A stretch of 64,000 bases of DNA from Kiloniellales bacterium (GCA_028280455.1 JANQLT010000057.1:124001-188000), one strand, 5' to 3'; shown: positions 45,451-54,205, counted from the first letter of the stretch. Translations and numbers: made by a program. Notes: a model not told the origin generated them from the letters alone.

Positions 45451-46239
45451 ATGGACAATCCAACGGCACCTCCCCTCAACTACCGCGTCGACGGCGCAGG
45501 TGAGCCGGTGATCCTCATTCATGGCGTCGGCGCCAACCTGCAGTCCTGGGACAACGTGCAAGCGGCTCTATCGCGGCGCTACAAGGTTCTCCGAGTAGAC
45601 TTGCGCGGCCACGGCGCGTCGTCGCCGATCAGAGAGCGCTACTCGCTCGAGCGCTTTTGCGCGGACGTTCTCGAGGTCATGGATCGCGAAGCCATCGAGC
45701 GGGCCCATGTGGTCGGCTTTTCGCTGGGCGGCATGATCGCACAGTGCCTTGCCTTGAACTGGCCCGAGCGTGTCGAGCGCCAGGCCTTCTTGGCGACGGT
45801 CGCAGGCCGGACGGAGCAAGAGAAACACAAGGTCGTTTCGCGTCTAGAGCTCTTGCGCGACAGCGGGATCGTAGCGGTGACCGAGGCTGCGCGCGAGCGC
45901 TGGTTCACGGAGCAGTTCGCGCGGCAGCACCCGGAGCGGATCGAGGCGCGCATTCGTGAGATGGTGGCCAACGATCTGGAGTCCTATATCGAAGCCTATC
46001 GGGTTTTCGGCGAAAGCGAATTGGCCGACCGCCTTCACGAGATCAGACACCCAACTCTGGTCCTGACCGGCGAACGTGATATCGGCTCGAACACGCGCAT
46101 GGCCCGGCTCATGCACGAGACCATCCCGAATTCCCGCCTCGTCATTCTGCCTGAACTCAAACACAGCCTGCTTGTCGAAGCATCCCACATTGTCGCCGAC
46201 CATCTCCTTGCCTTCCTGGCCGACGATGATTGCTCTTGA
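45451..46239 (+). CDS. alpha/beta hydrolase (3-oxoadipate enol-lactonase-like)
   Basis: A 262-residue hydrolase with LIHGVGANLQSWDNV, RVDLRGHGASS, nucleophile GFSLGGMIAQ, acid region TGERDIGSNT and histidine LPELKHSLLVE. This layout is like enol-lactonases and related esterases. The tracked ORF extends 55 residues upstream through the promoter; ATG 45451 (MDNPTAPPL) begins the core. With TATTAT at 45415 as -10, the 5' leader would be only about 25 nt and has no purine-rich ribosome site. Divergent from gntR. Confidence 0.88.
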   Translation: MDNPTAPPLNYRVDGAGEPVILIHGVGANLQSWDNVQAALSRRYKVLRVDLRGHGASSPIRERYSLERFCADVLEVMDREAIERAHVVGFSLGGMIAQCLALNWPERVERQAFLATVAGRTEQEKHKVVSRLELLRDSGIVAVTEAARERWFTEQFARQHPERIEARIREMVANDLESYIEAYRVFGESELADRLHEIRHPTLVLTGERDIGSNTRMARLMHETIPNSRLVILPELKHSLLVEASHIVADHLLAFLADDDCS

Positions 46240-46455
46240 CCTCAACGTCGAGACTGTTCCCAGCCGACGCGCCAAGGGTGGAAGCCAAGCACGCCGCTCA
46301 GGAACCTCAAGCAGAGCACGCGGACGATCGTCGACGCGAAAAGGATAGTTGGGAGCCGAGAAGACATTGAGGTCAAAGGCCCGCCAACCTCATCCAACGC
46401 CGCGTCCAACCTGAGGCACCCGCTGCCGCGCTCGGCGATAGAGAAAGACCGGCGC

Positions 46456-47106
46456 TCAGTCCCGCGGCCAACCATCGATCATCAGCTGGGCGACCCGCTT
46501 AGCCTGCTGCGCGGCGTTCTTGTTGCCCTCGCAGGCCGACACGATGGATCCCTTCATCAACATGTGCCAAGCCTGAGCGAAGTTGTCCGGCCCCTCAAAT
46601 CCTGCCGCGACTGCGAGCGTGCGAACAATCTCGCGGACCTTCGCCAAGTGATCTGTCGCAGCCTGATGGACTTGGCCATCTATCTCGGATTCGAGAAGAA
46701 CGTTTATGAACGAGCAGCCCTCGAAATCAGATTTGCGGAACCAGCCATCAAAGAGATCGAAGATCGATAACAAGGCGTCCGCGGGCTCCTGGTGCTTCAG
46801 GACCTCCGCTTCAACGAAGCCTCTTGTCCACAAGCTTTCGCGCCGATCAAGGAATGCGACCGCAAGGTTCGCCTTGGAGCCGTAATGGTTGTAGAGGCTT
46901 TGCTTGGAGCAACCCGACTGTACCGCGATCGTGTCGACGCCTGCTTGATTGACACCGATAGACGCAAACAGCTCATAGGCCGCGTCGAGGATTCGCTCTC
47001 GCGGATCCTCAACCAGCGCTGCCCTGCCTGAACGATCGCTCCTTGGCGCCAACTCGCGCTTCTCCCCTGCTCGTCCTGCGGCGTGGAAAGATCTTATCCT
47101 TGCCAA
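46456..47106 (-). CDS. TetR/AcrR family transcriptional regulator
   Basis: A 216-residue repressor: basic N-terminal tail, then helix-turn-helix (AYELFASIGVNQAGVDTIAVQSGCSKQSLYNHYGSK, quoted in part as QSGCSKQSLYNHYGSK) and a C-terminal ligand domain with a YfiR/LmrA-like look (FRKSDFEGCSFINVLLE). It is divergent from the cmu-like operon, and two copies of a TGGACAGACCTGTCCA-type operator lie between them. It is therefore the best candidate regulator of that operon. The segment 46240-46455 behind it holds no recognisable gene. Confidence 0.9.
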   Translation of the reverse strand: MARIRSFHAAGRAGEKRELAPRSDRSGRAALVEDPRERILDAAYELFASIGVNQAGVDTIAVQSGCSKQSLYNHYGSKANLAVAFLDRRESLWTRGFVEAEVLKHQEPADALLSIFDLFDGWFRKSDFEGCSFINVLLESEIDGQVHQAATDHLAKVREIVRTLAVAAGFEGPDNFAQAWHMLMKGSIVSACEGNKNAAQQAKRVAQLMIDGWPRD

Positions 47107-47209
47107 TCACTTAGTATCCACCGGCCAATCTACAAGAGTGCAGATCTGCCGTCCGCTCGGAATTCCCCCAGCCCCAGCAGCATACACCAAGCGACAAGCA
47201 CATCGAGCG

Positions 47210-47248
47210 TGGACAGACCTGTCCAACTCCATTAGACTGACCTGTCCA
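47210..47248. promoter_or_regulatory. tandem TetR-type operators upstream of cmuB
   Basis: Copy 1, TGGACAG-AC-CTGTCCA (47210-47225), has perfect 7-bp arms. Copy 2, TAGACTGACCTGTCCA (47233-47248), matches it at 14 of 16 positions, 23 bp further on. They lie in the divergent gap between the TetR gene (start 47106) and cmuB (start 47328). Confidence 0.65.
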
Positions 47249-47327
47249 ATCAAAGGCTCGCAGGCCGTCTCGCTCGGCTCTTGCGGCCAAACAAAGACAC
47301 GTGAAGCGAATCACGGGGGGCGCCTGC

Positions 47328-48254
47328 ATGGCGGATTTACAGCAGCTTTCGATTGGGTCCGTGGCGATCGGCGGGCCTCTGGGCGCGAATACGGGGCTGG
47401 CTGTTGGGTCGATCTTCTATGACAACCACTCCCTGGTCGAAGACCCCTATTCAGGAACCTTCGACGAAGACCGCGCCGCGGTTCTGGTCGACCGCATCAA
47501 TAGCCTGTCCGCTCGCTACGGCGTGCAGATGGCTTTTGACGTGATCGGCGCGACTGCCGAAGCCATGGACAAGGGCTTGGCTTTCGTAGCCGAGCGCACG
47601 GAACTACCGATTCTGATCAACGCGACCGAAGCGGAAGTCAGAATCGCCGGCCTGAAGCAGGCCGCCGCCCTTGGCATTCTCGATCGCTGCGTCTTCGCGT
47701 CCCTCAATGAAGACACCGAGGACGAGGAAATCGAGGCGCTCGGCCGGCATAGGCCGGCCGGCACCATGATCCTTGCAAACGACATCGGCGATCCGACTCC
47801 CGAAGGGTCGTGCGCCATGATCGAGAGCTACTTCCAACCGATGCTCAAGGACATTGGCGTCGAGACACCAATCGTCGATCTCGGGGTGATGGATGCGCCG
47901 TCGATCGGCATTGCCATGCGCGGCATCGCAGCGGTGCGCGACAGGTTCGGATATCCGGCTGGCTGCGCCTTCTCTAACTGCTTCCCGCAATGGACCGGCC
48001 TCGATTCCCTCGGGCGCGAGTGGGTCAATGTCTCGCTCGCAACGGCGCTCGTCGTCTGTCGCAGCTACGGAGGGGACTTCCTGCACTACGGCATTGTCGA
48101 GAAAGCACGGCTGGCGGCGCATGCGCTGGGCAGCGCGGAGGTGTTCATCGGCTTCGCCGCGCAAGAGCTCGACGGCCATCAGCTTCCCGAAGGCCATGCC
48201 TTGCTCAAGATGTTCAAATTGGGTGAACGGAGTGATGAGCGGCAGGGCATTTAG
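47328..48254 (+). CDS. cmuB: CmuB-like methylcorrinoid:tetrahydrofolate methyltransferase (MtrH family)
   Basis: A 308-residue MtrH-type methyltransferase. It shows the TIM-barrel features of the family: SIFYDNHSLVEDPYSGTFDE, MAFDVIGATAEAM, ILINATEAEVRIAGLKQA and VDLGVMDAPSIGIAM. In the chloromethane pathway CmuB passes the methyl group from the CmuA corrinoid to tetrahydrofolate. Start at ATG 47328 (MADLQQLSIG), just downstream of a G-rich site; a GTG at 47301 is less likely. First gene of the six-gene operon. The symbol rests on gene order plus family; a homologous enzyme for another methyl donor is possible. Confidence 0.8.
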   Translation: MADLQQLSIGSVAIGGPLGANTGLAVGSIFYDNHSLVEDPYSGTFDEDRAAVLVDRINSLSARYGVQMAFDVIGATAEAMDKGLAFVAERTELPILINATEAEVRIAGLKQAAALGILDRCVFASLNEDTEDEEIEALGRHRPAGTMILANDIGDPTPEGSCAMIESYFQPMLKDIGVETPIVDLGVMDAPSIGIAMRGIAAVRDRFGYPAGCAFSNCFPQWTGLDSLGREWVNVSLATALVVCRSYGGDFLHYGIVEKARLAAHALGSAEVFIGFAAQELDGHQLPEGHALLKMFKLGERSDERQGI

Positions 48255-49488
48255 GGAAAGGCTTGACGCCAAAGCCGATGGCCGGCTTCTCCTGGACGTC
48301 GGTACGTCTTCGCTCACCGGCGTGCGGACAGGAGCACTCCGGACCGAGACGACGTTCGAGAAGGTCGCGAACCCGATCTACGAGATGACGGCTCTGGCCG
48401 CCAAGGGCTGTCGGACCCTCGGGTCGGATTTCCAAAGGGCCGGCTACCTCTTCGAGCCCCCGGAGCTCGATGCCGAGAATCTCTTCGTCGACAGCTATGG
48501 CGTCGGTTGGCTATGGGCTGACGGCTATCCGGCTCAGGCGCACCACCCACTCGAGAAAGCCAGTTGGGGCGAGCTTTCCGGCCATATCCGGCCTGAAATG
48601 CCGCATCTTCTTCAGATCGGGGATCCGAGGGCAGATCAGCAGCTTGTGATCGCCGATGCCCCTTGCCCGGGTCTGCTGGACACCTGTTTCGCCCTCCGCA
48701 ATGCCTGGCAGTTCCTCAACGATCTCACCGACGATTGGCGCTGCGCCTCCGCACTGCTCGATTGGGCCTTGGAGACAACGGCTATCGCCTACGAGCGTCT
48801 CCTTAGCGAGCTGCCGCAGCCGCCTGACGTCGTCGTCTATGCCGACGATCTGGGCTTCCGGGGCGCGATGTATCTGTCGGACACCGATTTTCGCAATCAC
48901 ATCTATCCGCGGCTCAAGACGCTGATATCCCGTATTCGACGGGCGACACCCGCCGCCATTTGCTTGCATAGCTGCGGCAGCATTCGCTCCATCCTACTCG
49001 ATCTCGCGTCCCTTGATGTCGAGCTGCTGAACCTGGACTTTCACTCGAAAGGGATGGTCCTCGCGCAGCTTCGTCGCGAGCTGCCGGAAAGCGTCGTCCT
49101 GCATGGCCCGGTTGACATGGTCGTCTTGGGCCAAGCGGCGCGCGATGGGGACCGCGCCCTCCTGGCCAGTCTCGCCGAGCAGGTCGCCGATAGCCTGCCG
49201 GCCGTCATGGCGCCGTCCGACTACATAAACACGCGCGGCGATCTCGACGACGCGATCCGAGGCGCTGCGGTGCTTCACAGCCTCGATGTCGACGACCTCG
49301 AGTCTCTCGAGCGGATCGGGCCATCGAAAGGCCTGATCGAGAAAATGCTCGATGCGGCCCAGTTCCAGCCCAGTCCGCTCGACGGTACCGACGTGACCGG
49401 TATCGCTTTGAAGGCGCTTCACGCCGGCCCGGCAAAGGCACACGCGCGCGTCGCCGCGAGGAGCGTGGCAGGGGCAAGCAATCCATAA
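48235..49488 (+). CDS. cmuC: CmuC-like uroporphyrinogen decarboxylase-fold methyltransferase
   Basis: A 417-residue protein of the UroD/MtaA methyltransferase superfamily. The zinc-site motif CLHSCGS (H-x-C) is present, but the segment that should bear the last cysteine ligand reads VMAPSDYINTRGDL, without cysteine. Family traits include VVVYADDLGFRGAMYLSD. The true start is ATG 48235 (MSGRAFRERL), preceded by GGAG and overlapping cmuB by 20 bp; the tracked ORF opens far inside cmuB. CmuC is reported as needed for growth on chloromethane but of unknown biochemical role. Confidence 0.78.
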   Translation: MSGRAFRERLDAKADGRLLLDVGTSSLTGVRTGALRTETTFEKVANPIYEMTALAAKGCRTLGSDFQRAGYLFEPPELDAENLFVDSYGVGWLWADGYPAQAHHPLEKASWGELSGHIRPEMPHLLQIGDPRADQQLVIADAPCPGLLDTCFALRNAWQFLNDLTDDWRCASALLDWALETTAIAYERLLSELPQPPDVVVYADDLGFRGAMYLSDTDFRNHIYPRLKTLISRIRRATPAAICLHSCGSIRSILLDLASLDVELLNLDFHSKGMVLAQLRRELPESVVLHGPVDMVVLGQAARDGDRALLASLAEQVADSLPAVMAPSDYINTRGDLDDAIRGAAVLHSLDVDDLESLERIGPSKGLIEKMLDAAQFQPSPLDGTDVTGIALKALHAGPAKAHARVAARSVAGASNP

Positions 49489-49518
49489 GTCAGCGATCTC
49501 GAACCAGGGAGGAAGAAC

Positions 49519-51372
49519 ATGGCACAAGTGGAGAAAATGACGGGGCGCGAGCGGTTCTTTTCGGCCTGCCTGATGACGGGCATGCCGGATCAGGTTCCGG
49601 TCGTGCCCTTGTTGATGACACGTGGAATTCGCGAGGGCGGCATCACCGTCGACGCCGCGCTTCGCGACGGTGTCGCTTCGGCGCATGCCAAGGCCAAGGC
49701 CGAGCAGAAGTTCGGCGGTGACGCGATAATCGCCGGCACGGATCTCTTCACGCCGGTTGAGTGCGTGGACGGCTGCGAGCTCGACTATCTGCCCTACGCG
49801 CAGCCCTCGCTGGTGAAACATCCGACACCGACCAAGGATGATTTCTATCGCTTCAAGGAGAAATACGAGAGGGACGGCTTCCAGCCTTCGGCCCGTGTCC
49901 TGGAAATTCAGAAAGAAATCAAGACCTTCATCGAGCTTGGATACAAGGACACTCACGCCCTCCCGACCCCCGTCGGCGGACCGATCACGACCGCGCAGCT
50001 CATGACCGGCTCATCGGAGTTTCTGACCTATCTGAGCGATGACCCTGACTATGCGCATGAAGTGACCGAACTCGCTCTCGACATCGTCAAGAACGTCTGC
50101 CGTATGATGTTCGAGGCCGGGCTTGATGCCTGCAACATTCTCGACCCCTTCAACTCGACCGACATCCTGCCGCCGGACGTCTATCGCAAGCACGGCCTGC
50201 CCTACCAGCTACGCCTGTTCAAATACATCAACGAGGAGCTGAAGGGGGCCGCCTTCACCCACACCTGCACCTTCACCCAGCCGATCTGGCGCGATATCGC
50301 GCAGAACGGCTGTTGCAACTTCAATGGCGACATGTACCCCGGCATGGACAAGGCAAAGCAGGCGATCGGCGGAGAGATCTCCCTGATGGGCACCCTCTCG
50401 CCCTTCTCGACTCTGGTGCACGGCTCGCCACAGGAGGTGCGCAACGAGGTCAAGAAGCTGGCCGCCGAGGTCGGCTACAACGGCGGCTTCATCTGCATGC
50501 CCGGCTGCGACATCGACTGGAACGTGCCGGATGAGAACATGAAGGCGATGATCGACCAGTGTGCCGAGATCAAGTATCCGATGGATGTCGCTGCGCTCGG
50601 CGACCTCTCCGAAGTCTATCTTGCCGGCCATCCCAAGCACCCGGGGAAGCGCGCGCCCTCGACCGAAGGCGATGAGGCCATGGCGAGCCTCTGGGCAAAG
50701 CAGGGGGAAGACGCCTCGCCGAAGGACGAAGTCAATCAGAAACTCGTCGAAGCCATCATGGAGTATGACGGCGACAAGGCGATCGAATGGACCAAGAAGG
50801 GTCTCGAGCGGGATATGACCGCGCAGGAGATCGTCTTCGATGGGCTTTCCCTGGGCATGAAGATCGTCGGCGACATGTACGAGCGCAACGAGCGCTTCGT
50901 CACCGACATGCTCAAGGCTGCCAAGACAATGGACAAGGCCATGCCGGTCCTCACGCCACTGCTGGAAGCCTCGGGCTCGGGCGACGGACCGACGGGCACC
51001 GTGGTCGTCGGCCTCGTGCGCGGCAACACGCAGGACATCGGCAAGAACCTGGTCTGCCTGATGCTCAAGGCCAATGGCTTCAACGTTATCGATCTGGGCA
51101 AGAACGTGAAGCCCGAGCAGTTCATCGATACCGCTGAGCGCGAGAATGCCATAGCGATCGGCATGTCGGTCATGACCAACTCGTCCTCAGTCTACGTCAA
51201 GAAGGTCAAGGACATGCTCGACGAGCAAGGCAAGGGCGACAAGTACCTGCTGATGTGCGGCGGCGCCGCGGCCAACAAAGGCATCGCCCGCGAAATGGGT
51301 GTGGCCTACGGCCTGGACGCCAACGCCGCGGTGGCACTTGTCCGGGACCGAGCAGCCCAGGCGGCCGCCTAG
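49519..51372 (+). CDS. cmuA: CmuA-like methyltransferase-corrinoid fusion protein
   Basis: A 617-residue two-domain protein, consistent with the about 67-kDa CmuA that demethylates chloromethane. Residues 1-370 are a UroD/MtaA-type methyltransferase with zinc-site candidates HTC (in AAFTHTCTFTQP) and Cys in MPGCDIDWNVP. Residues 400-617 are a corrinoid domain: helical cap, then VRGNTQDIGKNLV and later SVMTNSSS and LLMCGGAAAN. The cobalt-binding motif DxHxxG reads NTQDIG here, with Gln505 replacing His. GGGAGGAAG precedes the ATG, and 30 bp separate it from cmuC. This fusion architecture is the main reason for calling the cluster cmu-like. Confidence 0.85.
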   Translation: MAQVEKMTGRERFFSACLMTGMPDQVPVVPLLMTRGIREGGITVDAALRDGVASAHAKAKAEQKFGGDAIIAGTDLFTPVECVDGCELDYLPYAQPSLVKHPTPTKDDFYRFKEKYERDGFQPSARVLEIQKEIKTFIELGYKDTHALPTPVGGPITTAQLMTGSSEFLTYLSDDPDYAHEVTELALDIVKNVCRMMFEAGLDACNILDPFNSTDILPPDVYRKHGLPYQLRLFKYINEELKGAAFTHTCTFTQPIWRDIAQNGCCNFNGDMYPGMDKAKQAIGGEISLMGTLSPFSTLVHGSPQEVRNEVKKLAAEVGYNGGFICMPGCDIDWNVPDENMKAMIDQCAEIKYPMDVAALGDLSEVYLAGHPKHPGKRAPSTEGDEAMASLWAKQGEDASPKDEVNQKLVEAIMEYDGDKAIEWTKKGLERDMTAQEIVFDGLSLGMKIVGDMYERNERFVTDMLKAAKTMDKAMPVLTPLLEASGSGDGPTGTVVVGLVRGNTQDIGKNLVCLMLKANGFNVIDLGKNVKPEQFIDTAERENAIAIGMSVMTNSSSVYVKKVKDMLDEQGKGDKYLLMCGGAAANKGIAREMGVAYGLDANAAVALVRDRAAQAAA

Positions 51373-51396
51373 GTAGGGCGCGCGGAAGGCTGGGTC

Positions 51397-51699
51397 ATGC
51401 CGCTCTACGATTTCGAGTGCGCTGGCTGCGGCGTCAGCAAGCAGGTGCGGGTCGGCTATGAGCGCTCGCGCCTGCTGGCGCTCGTTTGCACGGGCTGCGG
51501 CGGTGACATGCACGTGACTCCTGTCATGAAGGTCAGCGTGATCACCGGCGGTAAGAAGGATGACCCGGCCGCTCCCGCCGCCCGCACGGCCAAGCCATGT
51601 GGACACGTCTACCACTGCCGATGCAGCATCAAGCTGGATCGTCCGAACCCCTTCGAGAAGGAGATACGCGCGGCGACTGGGCAGGACGACAAGGAATAG
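51397..51699 (+). CDS. fmdB: FmdB-type zinc-ribbon protein
   Basis: A 100-residue protein starting MPLYDFECAGCG, the FmdB family signature, with a second CTGCGG pair completing a Cys4 zinc ribbon. Unusually, the C-terminal part adds a Cys/His group (CGHVYHCRC). FmdB-like proteins were described as putative regulators, but their function is not established. It lies 24 bp after cmuA and 15 bp before the reductase, the same place as fmdB in characterised cmu clusters. Confidence 0.85.
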   Translation: MPLYDFECAGCGVSKQVRVGYERSRLLALVCTGCGGDMHVTPVMKVSVITGGKKDDPAAPAARTAKPCGHVYHCRCSIKLDRPNPFEKEIRAATGQDDKE

Positions 51700-51714
51700 G
51701 GACGTAGGATCCGA

Positions 51715-52797
51715 ATGACAACCTACCCACTGCCGGTCGTTGGAAAACGGATTGAAGGTCCCGATGCCGCAAGTCTATGGCTTGCGGTACCGCAGGACCT
51801 GGCTTCGGCGTTCAGCTACCGCGCCGGCCAATTCGTCGCCATCGAGACGGAGATCGGCGGCGAGACCCTGGTGCGTCAATACTCGCTGAGCTCGGCACCC
51901 GAGCTCGATCGCGACTTGAGGATTACAGTCAAGAAGGTCCCGGATGGCCGCGTTTCCTCCTGGCTTGTCGACGAAGTGGACAAGGGAGACGTGCTCGAAG
52001 TGGCCAGCCCCCGCGGCTTGTTCTTCAAGCCGCACGACGGACCACGCCATGTCCTGCTGCTGGCGGCGGGAAGCGGTGTTGCGCCCATGGTGCCGATTGC
52101 CCGAAGCTTGCTGGAAGAGGGAACAGGGCACGCGATCACCTTCGCCTACGGCAACCGCACGCCGGAGAGCATTATCCTGAAGGACGAAGTGGACGCTCTG
52201 GCCGGCGATCCGTCCGTGCATGTGGAGCATGTTCTATCGCGCGCTTCCGACGGCTGGGATGGTCCACGCGGCCGTATCGACAGAGACTATCTCGACGCAG
52301 GTTTGCCGGCCTGGGCGGAGCGCTCCGGCTTGCCGCCGGTCGCCTATCTCTGTGGACCGGAGGCCTTCATGGACGTGGCCGAGTCGGCCCTGCTGCTCTT
52401 CGGCCTCGGACAGAGCGACATTCGTCGAGAGAGTTTCGACCTGGTCCTGACCGACGAAGACGACGAGCCGCCGATCCCGGTCACCGCTGCCTCTCCCGGC
52501 GAAACGGGAGACTGTGAGCGGATCTCCGCCGTGGTCGGCACGGAGGAAGTGGAAGTGACGCCGCGGCCCGGCGAGTCGATTCTCGATGCCTTGCTTCGCG
52601 TCGAGGCCGAGGTGCCCTTTTCCTGCCAGGAAGGCACCTGTTCCTCCTGCATCTCCAAACTCACCGAAGGCTCGGCAGAAGTCCGATCGGTTGTGCTTAA
52701 GACGCTGCGTCAGGACGATCTGGACGAGGGACTGGTGCTGGCCTGCCTATCCAAACCGACTTCCCGATTCGTGCGGATCGACTTCGATGACATCTGA
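51715..52797 (+). CDS. paaE: PaaE-like FNR-type reductase with C-terminal [2Fe-2S] ferredoxin domain
   Basis: A 360-residue electron-transfer protein: N-terminal flavin barrel (FVAIETEIGG, LVRQYSLSSAPE), NAD(P) domain (VLLLAAGSGVAPMVPIARSL ... YLCGPEAFMD) and a plant-type ferredoxin domain with the C-x4-C-x2-C set FSCQEGTCSSCISKL and a final Cys in VLACLSKP. It could pass electrons from NAD(P)H to reactivate an oxidised corrinoid on CmuA; that is inference. It sits in the paaE position of known cmu operons. Confidence 0.87.
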   Translation: MTTYPLPVVGKRIEGPDAASLWLAVPQDLASAFSYRAGQFVAIETEIGGETLVRQYSLSSAPELDRDLRITVKKVPDGRVSSWLVDEVDKGDVLEVASPRGLFFKPHDGPRHVLLLAAGSGVAPMVPIARSLLEEGTGHAITFAYGNRTPESIILKDEVDALAGDPSVHVEHVLSRASDGWDGPRGRIDRDYLDAGLPAWAERSGLPPVAYLCGPEAFMDVAESALLLFGLGQSDIRRESFDLVLTDEDDEPPIPVTAASPGETGDCERISAVVGTEEVEVTPRPGESILDALLRVEAEVPFSCQEGTCSSCISKLTEGSAEVRSVVLKTLRQDDLDEGLVLACLSKPTSRFVRIDFDDI

Positions 52798-54010
52798 CAG
52801 TGCCATGGGCCGAACTCTGATCGTGGAGGCCCGCGCCGTGACGATGGATGGCCCGCCGTCGGACCCGGTCGGCATGATCTCTGATGCAGCCATCGGCATC
52901 GACGGCGAAAGGATCGCTTTCGTCTCATCGGCTGCCGACGTGCCTGCGGACTGGGCCGGCCTGCCGGCGGACTCCGCCGAAGGCATGCTGGTCCTGCCTG
53001 GGCTGATTGACAGCTACCGCATGATCAGTGGCGCCGTCGTTGCCGATGCCGATGCCGATGCGGACTTGGAGTTCCCCAAGAGGTATCGCGAGCTTGTGTT
53101 GCAGACCGCTGAGCGGACCAAGAGCCTCGACGAGGACGAGCTAGCCCGCTTGCTCTGCAACCGGATCGACGTTCTTGCCTCCGGTGGGGTGACCGTCATC
53201 GACGTGGAGACCGGCTTCGGGCTTACAGCGGAGGAGGAGGTACGGCATCTCAAGGTGATCCGCAGGGTCGCCGCCGACAAGCGGCAGACTATCAATGCCA
53301 GTCTCCTGGCAGGGCATATCTGTCCGGACGACGTCGGCCGGGAGGCGTTCATCGCCGACGTCGAGACGCGGCTCTTGCCGGCGGCGCTCGCCGAGAGCCT
53401 TGCGGATGCCGTGGCTGTCTTTTGCGACGATGAGGCCGGCCTCGATCTCGACGAATCGAGCGCGATCCTGGAGGCGGCCTATAGGACCAAGACAGCGACT
53501 CGAGTCGCGTGCGATCGCTACGCGGACAGCGCGGGGGCGACCTTGCCGCCATCGTTCTACTCGCGCGCTGCGATCCATCTCAACTACGCCGACGACATCG
53601 CCCTGGAGACCATTGCCAGCGGCAAGACCGTCGCTGTCCTCACGCCTCATGCCATCGAACGCGATCGCAGTGATCGTCTGCCTGACATTGATGCGATGCG
53701 CTCCGCCGGCATGGCCATGGCGATAGCCGGGGACTGCTGGCCTGCCGAGCCTCGTAGCAGTGATCTCCTGGCGGCCGCCGGAATTGCACGCGATTTGCTC
53801 GGCCTGACCACCGAGGAGCTGATGTCGGGCGTGACGATCCATGCGGCGCAGGCGCTCGGCCTGGCTCACACCAGCGGGCGAATTCGGGCCGACTTCACGG
53901 CCGATCTGGCCATGTTCGACGCCGAGAGCTTGGATGACATTCTCTCGGCTACCGGCGCCGAGCGATGCGCCAGGGTCTTCGTCAAAGGCGTCCGAATCGT
54001 CGGCAGATGA
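52787..54010 (+). CDS. hutI: HutI-like amidohydrolase-superfamily protein lacking the HxH metal motif
   Basis: About 407 residues resembling imidazolonepropionase/cytosine-deaminase-type amidohydrolases: N-terminal beta-sandwich (TLIVEARAVTMDG), barrel, and C-terminal LGLTTEELMSGVTIHAAQALGL. Where active enzymes have PGxxDxHxH, it has LPGLIDSYRMI, and other metal histidines also seem absent, so it is probably not a normal amidohydrolase. Two starts are possible: ATG 52787, overlapping paaE by 11 bp, or ATG 52805. Gene order matches hutI of cmu clusters; the role there is unknown. Symbol used only as the cluster label. Confidence 0.75.
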   Translation: MTSDSAMGRTLIVEARAVTMDGPPSDPVGMISDAAIGIDGERIAFVSSAADVPADWAGLPADSAEGMLVLPGLIDSYRMISGAVVADADADADLEFPKRYRELVLQTAERTKSLDEDELARLLCNRIDVLASGGVTVIDVETGFGLTAEEEVRHLKVIRRVAADKRQTINASLLAGHICPDDVGREAFIADVETRLLPAALAESLADAVAVFCDDEAGLDLDESSAILEAAYRTKTATRVACDRYADSAGATLPPSFYSRAAIHLNYADDIALETIASGKTVAVLTPHAIERDRSDRLPDIDAMRSAGMAMAIAGDCWPAEPRSSDLLAAAGIARDLLGLTTEELMSGVTIHAAQALGLAHTSGRIRADFTADLAMFDAESLDDILSATGAERCARVFVKGVRIVGR

Positions 54011-54205
54011 AGGAGCACGTGCCGCCCATCGCGGCGGCATGGACCGTCGGGCGCGCAGGGACCGGGCGCACCGCTTCAATGAAGAAGGCCCTTAGGACCT
54101 GACGGCCGAGCGCGTTCGGGCCAGCCACGGCGGCTGGGCAACGAAGGAGTCCTGTTCCCGGCGCCGTAGCACCCTATACTCAGGCAAAACGTCCAAGAGC
54201 GGACC

